A stretch of 64,000 nt of DNA from Thermomonospora echinospora (GCF_900108175.1 NZ_FNVO01000008.1:1127-65126), one strand, 5' to 3'; shown: positions 18,503 to 26,800, numbered from the stretch's first letter. Notes: generated by a model from the sequence alone, not told the origin. Made by a program: numbers and translations.

Positions 18503-19673
18503 CGGTCTCAGGGTCGCCCTGGTGCTGGGGAGCAGCGCGGGGGGAGTCGGCCGGCACGTCCGCTCGGTCGCCGAGGGGCTGGCCGGGCGGGGTGCCCGGG
18601 TGCTGGTCTGCGGGCCCGCCGGCACCGAGGAGCTGTTCGGGTTCACCGCGGCGGGGGCCAGGTTCGTCCCGGTCGACATCGCCGACCGGCCCCGGCCGCT
18701 GGCCGACGCCCGCGCCGTCGCCAGGCTGCGCACCCTGCTGCGGGACGCCGACGTCGTGCACGCGCACGGCCTGCGGGCGGGCGGGCTGGCCGTGGCCGCC
18801 TGCGCCCGGGTCGCCCCCGGGCCGCTGCGGATCGCCCGCGGCGGTATCCCCGTGGTGGTGACGCTGCACAACGCGCTGCTGGCCGGCGGGGTGACCGGGG
18901 CGGCCTACCGGACGCTGGAACGGATCGTCGCGGCCGGCGCCCACCAGGTGCTGGGGGTCTCGCCCGATCTGGAAGCCCGGATGCGCGGGCTCGGCGCCCG
19001 CCGGGTCGGCCTCGCCCTCGTCCCGGCCCCGGCCGCCGGGCCGCCGCCCGGCCCTGAGGCGCGCGCGCGGGTCCGGGACGAGCTGGACGTAGGGGACCGG
19101 CCGCTGATCCTCACCGTGGGGCGGCTGGCCGGGCAGAAGGGGCTGCCGACCCTGCTGGACGCGGCGGCCGGGTGGGCGCGCCGCACCCCGCGGCCCCTGG
19201 TGGCGATCGCCGGGGACGGGCCGCTGGAGGGGGAGTTGCGGGCCCGGATCGAGGCGGAGGACCTCCCGGTGCGGCTGCTGGGCCGCCGCTCCGACGTGCC
19301 CGGGCTGCTGGCCGCCGCCGACGTGGCCGTGGTGCCGAGCGTGTGGGAGGGACAGCCGCTGATCGTCCAGGAGATCCTGCGTGCGGGCCGGCCCCTGGTC
19401 GCCACCCGGGTCGGCGGGATCCCGCTGATGGTCGGCGCCGAGGACGCCGGAACGGCCGGGGGCGGTGCGGATCACGCGGGCGGTGCGGTGGCGGGGCTGC
19501 TCGTACCGGCCGGTGACGCCGCCGCGCTGGAGCGTGCGGTGGCGCGGGTGCTGGACGAACCGGAGCTGGCGGCGCGGCTGGGCGCGGCGGCGGCGCGGCG
19601 AGCCGCTCTGCTGCCCACCGAGGACGAGGCGGTCGACGGGCTCGTCCGGATCTATCGCGAACTGGCACGGTGA
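18492..19673 (+). CDS. Family 4 glycosyltransferase
   Basis: 393 residues from ATG 18492, overlapping the flippase stop by 11 nt; GGAGGG lies upstream. GT-B fold of the GT4 class: N-terminal GGVGRHVRSVAEGLAGRGARV, VVHAHGLRAGGLA, and C-terminal ILTVGRLAGQKGLPTLLDAA, IAGDGPLEGEL, LLGRRSDVPGLLAAADV and the retaining-GT motif VPSVWEGQPLIVQEILRAG-PLVATRVGGIP (EX7E-like). It should add a sugar from an NDP donor to the lipid-linked acceptor at the inner face of the membrane. Last gene of the steAB cluster. Confidence 0.88.
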   Translation: MKLDGLRVALVLGSSAGGVGRHVRSVAEGLAGRGARVLVCGPAGTEELFGFTAAGARFVPVDIADRPRPLADARAVARLRTLLRDADVVHAHGLRAGGLAVAACARVAPGPLRIARGGIPVVVTLHNALLAGGVTGAAYRTLERIVAAGAHQVLGVSPDLEARMRGLGARRVGLALVPAPAAGPPPGPEARARVRDELDVGDRPLILTVGRLAGQKGLPTLLDAAAGWARRTPRPLVAIAGDGPLEGELRARIEAEDLPVRLLGRRSDVPGLLAAADVAVVPSVWEGQPLIVQEILRAGRPLVATRVGGIPLMVGAEDAGTAGGGADHAGGAVAGLLVPAGDAAALERAVARVLDEPELAARLGAAAARRAALLPTEDEAVDGLVRIYRELAR

Positions 19674-19814
19674 TCGGATGAACCCGTCCGGCCGCGGGTC
19701 CCGCCGGGGGCGCCGGACCGCCGGCTGAGCAGCCGCAGGACGATGGCGGTGGAAGGGAGGCGCCCCCCACTGGAGCCGGAGCGCCTCCGCAGAGTAGGGT
19801 CGCTCCCGAATCCT

Positions 19815-19824
19815 GTTCTAGAAC
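19815..19824. promoter_or_regulatory. Palindrome GTTCTAGAAC upstream of acyl-CoA dehydrogenase
   Basis: A perfect 10-bp palindrome 69-78 nt before the start codon. TAGAAC half-sites occur in KstR-type TetR operators of actinobacterial lipid genes, but spacing and order differ here, so the assignment is only a suggestion. The rest of the 219-bp gap 19674-19892 holds no gene. Confidence 0.3.
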
Positions 19825-19892
19825 CTGCGTCGCGCAGGGGACGACCGGACATCCGCCAGGACAGCCGCCAGCCACAGCAGAGAAGGTGACCA

Positions 19893-22091
19893 ATGGCCAT
19901 CGGGCTTACCGAAGAGCATGAGGCGCTTGCCGAGTCGGTGCGCGGGTTCGCCGAGCGCAACATCTCCCCCCAGGTCGTGCGGACCGCGCTGGACGCCGAC
20001 ACGGAGACCAGGCCGGCGTTCTGGCCCGCGCTGGCCGACCAGGGGCTGCTGGGCCTGCACCTGGCCGAGGAGCACGGGGGCCAGGGGTTCGGGTTGCTGG
20101 AGCTGGCCGTGGCGCTGGAGGAGCTGGGCCGCGCCGCCGCGCCCGGCCCGTTCCTGCCCACCGTGCTGGCCAGCGCCGCGATCAGCGCCTGCGGCAACGC
20201 CAAGGCACGGGCCGAACTGCTGCCCGTGCTGGCCGACGGGTCGCGTACGGCCGCGCTGTCGCCGGTGAGCGGGCTGAGCGGGCGGCGCGAGAGCGGCGAC
20301 CTGATCGTCACCGGAGCCGCCGAGCCGGTGCTGGGCGCGCTGCTGGCCGACGTGATCGTGCTGCCGGTCTCGACCGACCAGGGCGAGGAGTGGATCGCCG
20401 TCGACGCCGCGGACCTGACCGTCACCGCGCTGCCCAGCCTGGACAAGGTCCGGCGGGTCGCCAAGGTCGAGGCCGCCGACGTCGTCGTGCCCGCCGACCG
20501 GGTGCTGGACGGGCTGGAGGGCTCGCGGGTGTCGGCCCTGGCCGCCGTGCTGCTGGGCGCCGAGGCCGCCGGCGCGGCGTCGTGGTGTGTGACCACGGCC
20601 GCCGAGTACGCCAAGGTCCGTGAGCAGTTCGGCCGGCCGATCGGGCAGTTCCAGGGCGTCAAGCACAAGGCCGCCCGGATGCTGATCGCGCTGGAGCAGA
20701 CCCGCGCCGCCGTGTGGGACGCCGCCCGCGCCCTCGACGACGAGCCCGGCCCGCAGGTCGAGTTCGCCGTCTCGGTGGCCGGGACCATCGCCCCGGACGC
20801 CACCGTGCAGATCGCCCGCGACTGCATCCAGATCCTCGGCGGCATCGGCTTCACCTGGGAGCACGACGCCCACATCTACCTGCGCCGGGTGCTGACCCTG
20901 CGGGCGCTGGTGGGGGCGGCCAAGGACTGGGCGCCCGCCGTCGCCCGGCTGGCCCTCGACGGGCACCGCCGGCCGGTGGAGCTGGAGCTGGACGACGACA
21001 CCCAGCCGCTGCGCGAGCGGATCCGCGCCGAGATCGCCGAGCTGGCCGCGATCGAGGACAAGACCGCGCTGCACACCAAGATGGGCGACGAGGGCTGGAC
21101 CGTCCCGCACTTCCCCCAGCCGTGGGGGCGCGGCGCCGGGCCCGTCGAGCAGATCCTCATCCAGCAGGAGCTCAAGGCCGCCGGGGTCCGGGCCCCCAAC
21201 CTGGTGATCGGCGCCTGGCTGGTGCCGTCCCTGGTCGCCTACGGCACCGAGGAGCAGAAGGAGCGCTTCCTGCGCCCCACGCTGCGCGGCCAGATGGTGT
21301 GGTGCCAGCTGTTCAGCGAGCCCGGCGCCGGCTCCGACCTGGCCTCGCTGTCGATGAAGGCCGAGCGGGTCGAGGGCGGCTGGAAGCTGACCGGCCAGAA
21401 GATCTGGACCTCGGTGGCGCACGTGGCCGAGTGGGGCTTCTGCATCGCCCGCACCGACCCCGACGCCCCCAAGCACGAGGGCATCACCTACTTCCTGGTG
21501 GACATGAAGGCCGAGGGCGTGGACGTGCGCCCGCTGCGGGAGCTCACCGGCGACGCGCTGTTCAACGAGGTCTTCCTGGACGGGGTGTTCGTCCCGGACG
21601 ACCGCGTGGTCGGCAAGGTCAACGAGGGCTGGAAGGTCACCCGCAACACCCTCAGCAACGAGCGGGTGTCGCTGTCGACCGGCGGCGGCCTGGGCATGGG
21701 CGTGCCGGAGCTGCTGAAGTTCTTCGAGGGCGCCGAGCTGGACCCGGTGGCCGCCGTGGAGGTCGGCAAGCTGATCGCCCAGGGCCAGTCCATCGACCTG
21801 CTGGGCCTGCGCACCACCCTCAAGCAGCTCAACGGGGTGGAGCCGGGCGCGGAGGCCAGCGTCCGCAAGCTGCTGGGCGTCCAGTTCAACCAGGACGTGG
21901 CCGACTACTGCTGGGCCTCGCAGGGCGCGACGGCCGGCACCGAGGTGCCGATGGACCGCAGCGGCATCGTGGCCCGCGCGATGCTGTTCAGCCGCGCCAT
22001 GACGATCTACGGCGGCACCACCGAGGTGCAGCTCAACATCATCGGTGAGCGGCTGCTGGGCCTGCCCCGCGACCCCGAGCCGGGCAAGTGA
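19893..22091 (+). CDS. Double-length acyl-CoA dehydrogenase (fused FadE)
   Basis: 732 residues, about twice a normal acyl-CoA dehydrogenase. Domain 1 (1-355) has AKVREQFGRPIGQFQGVKH and ILGGIGFTWEHDAHIYLRR. Domain 2 (375-732) has the FAD/substrate motifs CQLFSEPGAGSDLASL and ITYFLVDM, and the C-terminal MTIYGGTTEVQLNIIGERLL. The layout equals FadE34-type enzymes, where a sterol/bile side-chain ACAD has its alpha and beta halves fused. Catalysis is alpha-beta dehydrogenation of an acyl-CoA with electron transfer to ETF. Transcribed alone between a non-coding leader and a convergent terminator. Substrate (branched or sterol-like versus medium chain) cannot be read from sequence alone. Confidence 0.88.
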   Translation: MAIGLTEEHEALAESVRGFAERNISPQVVRTALDADTETRPAFWPALADQGLLGLHLAEEHGGQGFGLLELAVALEELGRAAAPGPFLPTVLASAAISACGNAKARAELLPVLADGSRTAALSPVSGLSGRRESGDLIVTGAAEPVLGALLADVIVLPVSTDQGEEWIAVDAADLTVTALPSLDKVRRVAKVEAADVVVPADRVLDGLEGSRVSALAAVLLGAEAAGAASWCVTTAAEYAKVREQFGRPIGQFQGVKHKAARMLIALEQTRAAVWDAARALDDEPGPQVEFAVSVAGTIAPDATVQIARDCIQILGGIGFTWEHDAHIYLRRVLTLRALVGAAKDWAPAVARLALDGHRRPVELELDDDTQPLRERIRAEIAELAAIEDKTALHTKMGDEGWTVPHFPQPWGRGAGPVEQILIQQELKAAGVRAPNLVIGAWLVPSLVAYGTEEQKERFLRPTLRGQMVWCQLFSEPGAGSDLASLSMKAERVEGGWKLTGQKIWTSVAHVAEWGFCIARTDPDAPKHEGITYFLVDMKAEGVDVRPLRELTGDALFNEVFLDGVFVPDDRVVGKVNEGWKVTRNTLSNERVSLSTGGGLGMGVPELLKFFEGAELDPVAAVEVGKLIAQGQSIDLLGLRTTLKQLNGVEPGAEASVRKLLGVQFNQDVADYCWASQGATAGTEVPMDRSGIVARAMLFSRAMTIYGGTTEVQLNIIGERLLGLPRDPEPGK

Positions 22092-22118
22092 CCCCGGCGG
22101 CCGAGCGCTGAGCGCGTC

Positions 22119-22152
22119 CGCCTCCCTCGCCCGGACCCGGGCGGGGGAGGCG
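22119..22152. terminator. Bidirectional terminator
   Basis: A 16-bp inverted repeat with one G-U wobble (22119-22134 with 22137-22152; the apical pairs will open) lies between the convergent dehydrogenase and small membrane protein genes. Confidence 0.75.
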
Positions 22153-22156
22153 GGCC

Positions 22157-22477
22157 TCACGGACGCCGCAGCGCGTGGGCGACGTTGATGAGCACCAGCC
22201 CGACCCAGGCGACGATCAGGCCGGGCAGCCCGGTCGTCCCCGCCGCGATGCCGGTCAGGGGAATGGCGGCCAGCAGCGAGGACACCGTCAGCAGGACAGT
22301 GCGGTCGCCGCCGGTCCGCCGCGCCCTCGCCGTGGCGACGGGCGGCCGGGTCTGCAGGGACTCCTGCAGGCGGGCGACGACCGTGTCCACGAAGGCGTCG
22401 TCGTAGTCGGGGCCCAGCTCGTGCCGGGCCGCCATGGCCGCGGCGATGTCGTCGCGCGGCAGCCGTGGAGTCGTCAT
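22157..22477 (-). CDS. Small two-helix membrane protein
   Basis: 106 residues from ATG 22477 (MTTPRLPRDDIAAAM). The cytoplasmic N-terminal half has an acidic helix (YDDAFVDTVVARLQESLQ); two hydrophobic segments follow (VLLTVSSLLAAIPLTGIAAGT and LIVAWVGLVLINVAHAL). Proteins with this DUF1707-like short head and two helices are common in actinomycetes and have no known role. No ribosome site precedes the ATG, so the message may be leaderless. The longer frame to 23110 is opposite the lipoprotein gene and is a shadow. Confidence 0.65.
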   Translation of the reverse strand: MTTPRLPRDDIAAAMAARHELGPDYDDAFVDTVVARLQESLQTRPPVATARARRTGGDRTVLLTVSSLLAAIPLTGIAAGTTGLPGLIVAWVGLVLINVAHALRRP

Positions 22478-22606
22478 GACCCGTTTATAGGAGCGCCGCG
22501 GGTGCCGGGCGACCCTCGGCGGGACCATTCGCCCGATCCCTCCCAGGTATGAGCCGACCCGATGAGTAAACTGCCGCAATTCCCCCCGAATCTTCCGGAG
22601 GTCCAT

Positions 22607-23092
22607 GTGACGGGTACGTCCTGGCGACCACGCCCGATGCTGCTGGCCGTGCTGGCCGCGTTCGCGCTCGCCGTCACCGGCTGCGGGGGAGGCGGCGACG
22701 GCGACAAGAACGGATCGGCCGGAGCCGGGCAGGAGGGCCAGGGGGGACAGGGCGGCGCCTACTCCTCCGACGGCTCGCCCGCCCCCAAGGAGGGCGCCCC
22801 GCTGCCCAAGGTCCAGCCCGTCCAGGTCCGGCCGCTGGTCGGCCGCTGGGTCGGCGCCGGGCCCACCAAGGACTACTTCGTGTTCAGGGCGGACGGGTCG
22901 GGGGCGTGGATGGCGCGGGGACGCGCCCTGTGGAAGGGCCAGGTGATCCCGGACGGCGCGAACAAGTTCCGGTTCTCCTGGGAGGGCAGGGATCCGCAGC
23001 AGGCGTCCTACTGGGGCGTCACCCTCGAGTCCGGCGGCCGGAAACTGGTCTTCGGCGGCACCAACCAGACCTACACCAAGGTGGCCTCGTGA
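22607..23092 (+). CDS. Hypothetical lipoprotein ahead of MoxR operon
   Basis: 161 residues from GTG 22607, with GGAGG 5 nt upstream; ATG 22562 adds 15 residues but lacks a site. The signal MLLAVLAAFALAVTGC ends in a lipobox Cys, followed by a Gly/Asp/Ser linker and a compact C-terminal domain (VGRWVGAGPTKDYFVFRADGSG, WEGRDPQQASYWGVTLESGGRKLVFGG) that resembles small lipocalin-like or META-type beta-barrels. Its stop overlaps the MoxR start by 4 nt, so the three genes to 25372 form an operon. Confidence 0.8.
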   Translation: MTGTSWRPRPMLLAVLAAFALAVTGCGGGGDGDKNGSAGAGQEGQGGQGGAYSSDGSPAPKEGAPLPKVQPVQVRPLVGRWVGAGPTKDYFVFRADGSGAWMARGRALWKGQVIPDGANKFRFSWEGRDPQQASYWGVTLESGGRKLVFGGTNQTYTKVAS

Positions 23093-23964
23093 CCGCTCTG
23101 TTCTCCTCACCCGACGAGGTCGTCCGGCGGCTGGCGGACGTCGGCTACCTGGCCGACGAGGCCATCGCGACCACCGTGTTCCTGGCCGACGCGCTCGGTA
23201 AGCCGCTGCTGGTCGAGGGCCCCGCCGGCGTCGGCAAGACTGAGCTGGCCAAGGCGGTCTCGGCCGCCACCGGCGCCGGGCTGGTCCGGCTGCAGTGCTA
23301 CGAGGGACTGGACGAGGCCCGCGCGCTGTACGAGTGGAACTACAAGAAGCAGCTGCTGCGGATCCAGGCCGCCCCCTCCGACCAGGGGTGGGAGGACACC
23401 CACGACGATATCTTCACCGAGGAGTTCCTGCTGGAGCGGCCGCTGCTGGCGGCCATTCGGCGGGCCGAGCCCACCGTCCTGCTCATCGACGAGACCGACA
23501 AGGCCGACGTCGAGGTGGAGGGGCTGCTGCTGGAGGTGCTGTCGGACTTCCAGGTCACCATCCCCGAGCTGGGCACGGTCGCCGCCGCCCGCCGCCCGCT
23601 GGTGGTCCTCACCTCCAACGCCGCCCGCGAGCTGTCGGAGGCCCTCAAGCGCCGCTGCCTCTACCTGCACCTGGACTACCCGCGGCCCGAACGGGAACGT
23701 GACATCGTGCTGGCCCGGGTCCCCGGCATCGAGGCGGAGCTGGCCGAGCAGCTGGTGCGCACCGTCGGCGCGCTGCGCGCCCTGGAGATCAAGAAGGCCC
23801 CCTCCATCGCCGAGACCGTCGACTGGGCCCGCACCCTGCTGGCCCTGGGACTGGACGAGCTGGACGAGGCGGCCGTGGCCCGCACCCTCGGGGTCGTCCT
23901 CAAGCACGTCTCCGACCAGCAGCGGGCCGTCCGGGAGCTGGGGCTCCCGGCCGACGGCCGCTGA
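23089..23964 (+). CDS. MoxR-family AAA+ ATPase
   Basis: 291 residues from GTG 23089. Walker A is GPAGVGKTELAKA (residues about 44-56), Walker B VLLIDETDKAD, sensor 1 VVLTSNAARELSEALKRRCLY. The CbbQ/NorQ/MoxR class works with a VWA-domain partner to insert or remodel metal cofactors and assemble enzymes or complexes. The partner is the CoxE-like gene 16 nt downstream, giving the usual MoxR-VWA pair as in coxD-coxE of CO dehydrogenase clusters. No such target enzyme is encoded in this window. Confidence 0.92.
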   Translation: MTALFSSPDEVVRRLADVGYLADEAIATTVFLADALGKPLLVEGPAGVGKTELAKAVSAATGAGLVRLQCYEGLDEARALYEWNYKKQLLRIQAAPSDQGWEDTHDDIFTEEFLLERPLLAAIRRAEPTVLLIDETDKADVEVEGLLLEVLSDFQVTIPELGTVAAARRPLVVLTSNAARELSEALKRRCLYLHLDYPRPERERDIVLARVPGIEAELAEQLVRTVGALRALEIKKAPSIAETVDWARTLLALGLDELDEAAVARTLGVVLKHVSDQQRAVRELGLPADGR

Positions 23965-23980
23965 GCCGGAGGACGCCGCG

Positions 23981-25372
23981 ATGGCCTCCCTCGTCGACCG
24001 CCACACCGGGTTCGTGGCCGCGCTGCGCGGCGCGGGCCTGCCGGTCTCGATCTCCGAGGGTCTGGACGCGGTGCGCGCCCTGGCGGTGATCGACCTCATC
24101 GACCGGGAGGCGCTGCGCGCCGCCTACGCCGCGACGGTGGTCAAGCGCCCGGCCCACCGGCAGACCTTCGACACGCTGTTCGACCTGTGGTTCCCCGCCG
24201 CCCTCGGCGACGGTGTGGCGCAGGGCTCCGCCGCCCGCCGCCCAGACGAGCCCGACGACTCCCCGCCGGTCCCGCCGCCGCTGGACCCCGAGGTGGCCGA
24301 GCGCCGCCGCGAGCTGTTCGACCTGCTGCTGACGGGCGACGACCCCGGGCTCGCCCAGTTCGTGCGCGCCGCCGTCGGCCGGTACGGGCGCTCGCCCGGC
24401 CAGCGGTCGTGGTTCTCCTCCGGGGTGCTGAACGCGATGTCGGCGCAGACGCTGATGGCCGGGCTGCTCAACGCGGTGCTGGCCGGGCAGGAGCGCGGCG
24501 GCATGGCCGAACGGGTCGCCCGGCAGACCTTCCGGGAGCGGATCCAGCGCTTCGAGTCGATGGTCGCCACCGAGGTGCGGCGGCGCATCGCCGAGGACAC
24601 CGATGTGGAACGGGCCGCCCGGCTGGCCGTGCGGCCCCCGCTGGAACAACTGGACTTCAACCGCGCCACCCGCGCCGACCTGACCGCGCTGCGCCGCGAG
24701 GTCTATCCGCTGGCCCGCCGGCTGGCGACCAGGCTGGCCCGCAAGCACCGGCTGGCCCGGCGTGGCCGCCTGGACTTCCGCCGCACCGTGCGGGCCTCGC
24801 TGTCGACCGGCGGCGTGCCGCTGACCACCCACCACCGGCCCCGCCGCCCGCACAAGCCGGAACTGGTCATCCTGTGCGACGCCAGCGACTCGGTCGCCTC
24901 GTTCGCCCACTTCACCCTGCTGCTCACCTTCGCGCTGCGCGAGCAGTTCACCAAGGTCCGCGCGTTCGCGTTCATCGACGCCACCGACGAGATCACCCGC
25001 TTCTTCGCCCCCGGGGTGGACGTGGTGGACGCGATGACCACGCTGGCACGCGAGGCCGACCTGGTGTGGATCACCGGCCGCAGCAACTACGGCCACGCCA
25101 TCAAGGTCTTCGACGACAAGTACCGTGACGCCATCACCCCGAAGACGTCCCTGCTCATCCTCGGCGACGCCCGCTCCAACTACGGCGAGCTGTCCCTGGA
25201 GACCCTGCGGCGGCTGGTCGACCAGGCCCGCCACGCCTACTGGCTCAACCCCGAGCCGCGCCGCAGCTGGGACACCGGCGACTCGGCCGCCACCGCCTAC
25301 GGGAACATCGTCCCGATGTACGAGTGCCGCAACCTCACCCAGCTTGTGGAGTTCATCGAGGACATCGCCTGA
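23981..25372 (+). CDS. CoxE-like VWA-domain protein
   Basis: 463 residues from ATG 23981 (GGAGG 9 nt before). Residues 1-270 are helical with an acidic/Pro linker; residues about 290-463 form a von Willebrand A domain with MIDAS DxSxS (LCDASDSVASF), then Asp in VWITGRSNYGHA and LGDARSNYG. COG3552/CoxE type. It should act with the MoxR ATPase as a chaperone-like pair. The conserved RRPHKPELVILCD immediately before the MIDAS is characteristic of this family. Confidence 0.9.
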   Translation: MASLVDRHTGFVAALRGAGLPVSISEGLDAVRALAVIDLIDREALRAAYAATVVKRPAHRQTFDTLFDLWFPAALGDGVAQGSAARRPDEPDDSPPVPPPLDPEVAERRRELFDLLLTGDDPGLAQFVRAAVGRYGRSPGQRSWFSSGVLNAMSAQTLMAGLLNAVLAGQERGGMAERVARQTFRERIQRFESMVATEVRRRIAEDTDVERAARLAVRPPLEQLDFNRATRADLTALRREVYPLARRLATRLARKHRLARRGRLDFRRTVRASLSTGGVPLTTHHRPRRPHKPELVILCDASDSVASFAHFTLLLTFALREQFTKVRAFAFIDATDEITRFFAPGVDVVDAMTTLAREADLVWITGRSNYGHAIKVFDDKYRDAITPKTSLLILGDARSNYGELSLETLRRLVDQARHAYWLNPEPRRSWDTGDSAATAYGNIVPMYECRNLTQLVEFIEDIA

Positions 25373-25451
25373 CCACGGACCGCCCGCCGGCCCGCGTGCT
25401 GCAGGCCGTGGACCCCGCCGGCCCGGTGCGGACCGGACTCGGCCGGGGCGG

Positions 25452-26021
25452 TCAGGTGCCCAGGGCGCGGGCGATGAGGTCGGCGACGGCGTCCGGGTCG
25501 ATGTGCTCGCCGGTGAGCTGGGACAGGTTCTCCTGGTAGAGCAGGACGGCGGTGAAGGTGGCGGCGGCGACCTCCAGCCGGGCGGCGTCGCCCCTGGTGC
25601 CGGGCAGGGCCACCTCCAGCGCCCCCCGCGCCCGGCGCAGGACCTCCCCGTTGAGGCTGCGCAGCCGGTCGCGCACCGAGCGGTGCGTATCGGCCTCGCG
25701 GAACAGGATGCGGCGCATCGCCGGGGAGGCGCGCAACGGGAACCGGCGGGCCAGCCGGGACAGGGTGCCGGCCGGGTCGCCGGGCATGGCCTCCACCGAC
25801 TCCGCCGGCAGCACCTCGATGAACGTACGCTCCTCGACCAGCGCGACCAGCAGGTCGATCTTCTGCGGGAAGTAGTGGAAGACCAGCCCCTTGGGCACCT
25901 TGGCGCGCCTGGCCACCCTGGCGGTCGCGGTGGCCTCGTACCCGTCGGCGGCGAACAGCTCCTCGGCCGCGTCCAGGATCCTGGTCCGAGCGTCGCCCTC
26001 CTGGCGGCCGCGCTTCCTCAT
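25452..26021 (-). CDS. TetR-family transcriptional regulator
   Basis: 189 residues from ATG 26021, with GGGGGAG 8 nt upstream. N-terminal helix-turn-helix: TRILDAAEELFAADGYEATATARVARRAKVPKGLVFHYF is split over residues 13-52 and is classical TetR. The ligand domain is not diagnostic. A TTGACCG-N2-CGGTCAA palindrome 585 bp away, upstream of the SPW gene, is the best candidate target, so this protein may repress that gene. Confidence 0.88.
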   Translation of the reverse strand: MRKRGRQEGDARTRILDAAEELFAADGYEATATARVARRAKVPKGLVFHYFPQKIDLLVALVEERTFIEVLPAESVEAMPGDPAGTLSRLARRFPLRASPAMRRILFREADTHRSVRDRLRSLNGEVLRRARGALEVALPGTRGDAARLEVAAATFTAVLLYQENLSQLTGEHIDPDAVADLIARALGT

Positions 26022-26072
26022 TGACGTACTCCCCCCGAATACTCCAAAACGCCCCGGCCCGCGAACCCCGTG

Positions 26073-26111
26073 CACGTGGCCCCTGCGCGCCGGGGCGCCA
26101 GGGGCCACGTG
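26073..26111. terminator. Terminator between SPW and TetR genes
   Basis: CACGTGGCCCCTG (26073-26085) pairs perfectly with CAGGGGCCACGTG (26099-26111) around a 13-nt loop, downstream of the SPW gene and upstream of the TetR gene on the minus strand. Confidence 0.75.
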
Positions 26112-26196
26112 GGGGACCCGGCCGGACGGCCGCAGCACAGCGGGGATCGTCCGGCCGGTACTTCGGGGGCCTGGGGGTCCTGTCTCGGCCGTACGG

Positions 26197-26547
26197 TCAG
26201 GCGGCCGCCCGCTCGGCCTCGGCCCGTGCCGGGAGGGTTTGCGTCGCCGTCCACAGGCCGACGATAGCCGCCGCGCCACCGGCGATCCACGCCGTCCAGG
26301 CGGCGGCGCCCTCACCGGTGAAGCCGAACGCCCAGGGCGAGACGAACACCAGCACCGCGAAGGCCGTGCTCGTCCAGGCCGACGGGCCCGCTGCGCCCAG
26401 CAGCGCGTACAGGCCGGCCAGCGCGAGCAGTGCGCCCAGCACCATCAGGGGCTGCCGGCCGGCGCCGTCGGCCCACAGCTCCGGAGCGAGCACGACCGCC
26501 AGCCCCGCCACGAACGCGACCGCGTCCTGCCACGCGAACCTGCCCAT
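26197..26547 (-). CDS. SPW-repeat membrane protein
   Basis: 116 residues from ATG 26547 with GGGAGGTGA upstream. Four transmembrane helices arranged as two related pairs, with the second carrying the SPW signature (LVFVSPWAFGF) and the first the related VLAPELWADG. SPW proteins are small membrane proteins of unknown function, often near stress or regulatory genes. A palindromic TetR-type site and an inverted repeat lie in its leader, so it is probably repressor-controlled. Confidence 0.82.
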   Translation of the reverse strand: MGRFAWQDAVAFVAGLAVVLAPELWADGAGRQPLMVLGALLALAGLYALLGAAGPSAWTSTAFAVLVFVSPWAFGFTGEGAAAWTAWIAGGAAAIVGLWTATQTLPARAEAERAAA

Positions 26548-26570
26548 TGGTCACCTCCCGGGGGATCACG

Positions 26571-26590
26571 TCAGGACTGATGTGTCCTGA
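26571..26590 (-). promoter_or_regulatory. Inverted repeat in SPW leader
   Basis: TCAGGAC (26571-26577) and GTCCTGA (26584-26590) form a 7-bp inverted repeat with a 6-nt spacer, 24 nt before the SPW start codon. It could be a second protein site or an RNA hairpin in the 5' leader. Confidence 0.45.
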
Positions 26591-26605
26591 CTCAGAGATT
26601 CCTGA

Positions 26606-26621
26606 TTGACCGCCCGGTCAA
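26606..26621. promoter_or_regulatory. TetR-type operator TTGACCG-CC-CGGTCAA
   Basis: A perfect 16-bp palindrome of the form TTGACCGNNCGGTCAA, a pattern common to TetR-family operators in actinomycetes, between the divergent SPW and adenylate cyclase genes. The minus-strand TTGACC within it could also be the -35 of the SPW promoter, which would make repressor binding directly blocking. Confidence 0.6.
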
Positions 26622-26786
26622 CCTTCCGCCGGGTGAGCAGTCCCCTTACCCCTCCTCACCCCCGGCACGGAGGTCCGCCGGCGCGCCGCCGGAGGTCCGG
26701 CGGCGCTTCCCCCAGCGGGACGCCCGGGCGGCATCGGGCGGTGCGGTCCGCAAAGCCCCGTCCGCTCACGGGCGAAGGTGAGGAGC

Positions 26787-26792
26787 TACTCT
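26787..26792 (+). promoter_or_regulatory. -10 box TACTCT for leaderless cyclase mRNA
   Basis: TACTCT fits TANNNT and ends 8 nt before ATG 26801, with no ribosome site at the right distance (the nearest GAGGAG is about 16 nt away). A leaderless transcript is therefore likely. The -35 is not clear. Confidence 0.4.
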
Positions 26793-26800
26793 CCACCGGT

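Noticed and set aside
19815-19824. Palindrome as a KstR operator
   Set aside because: The order of half-sites and spacing do not fit TNNAACNNGTTNNA; kept only as an unassigned palindrome.
22157-23110. 317-codon minus-strand frame
   Set aside because: Only the 3' third (to 22477) looks real; the rest lies antisense to the lipoprotein gene, which has a clear lipobox and ribosome site.
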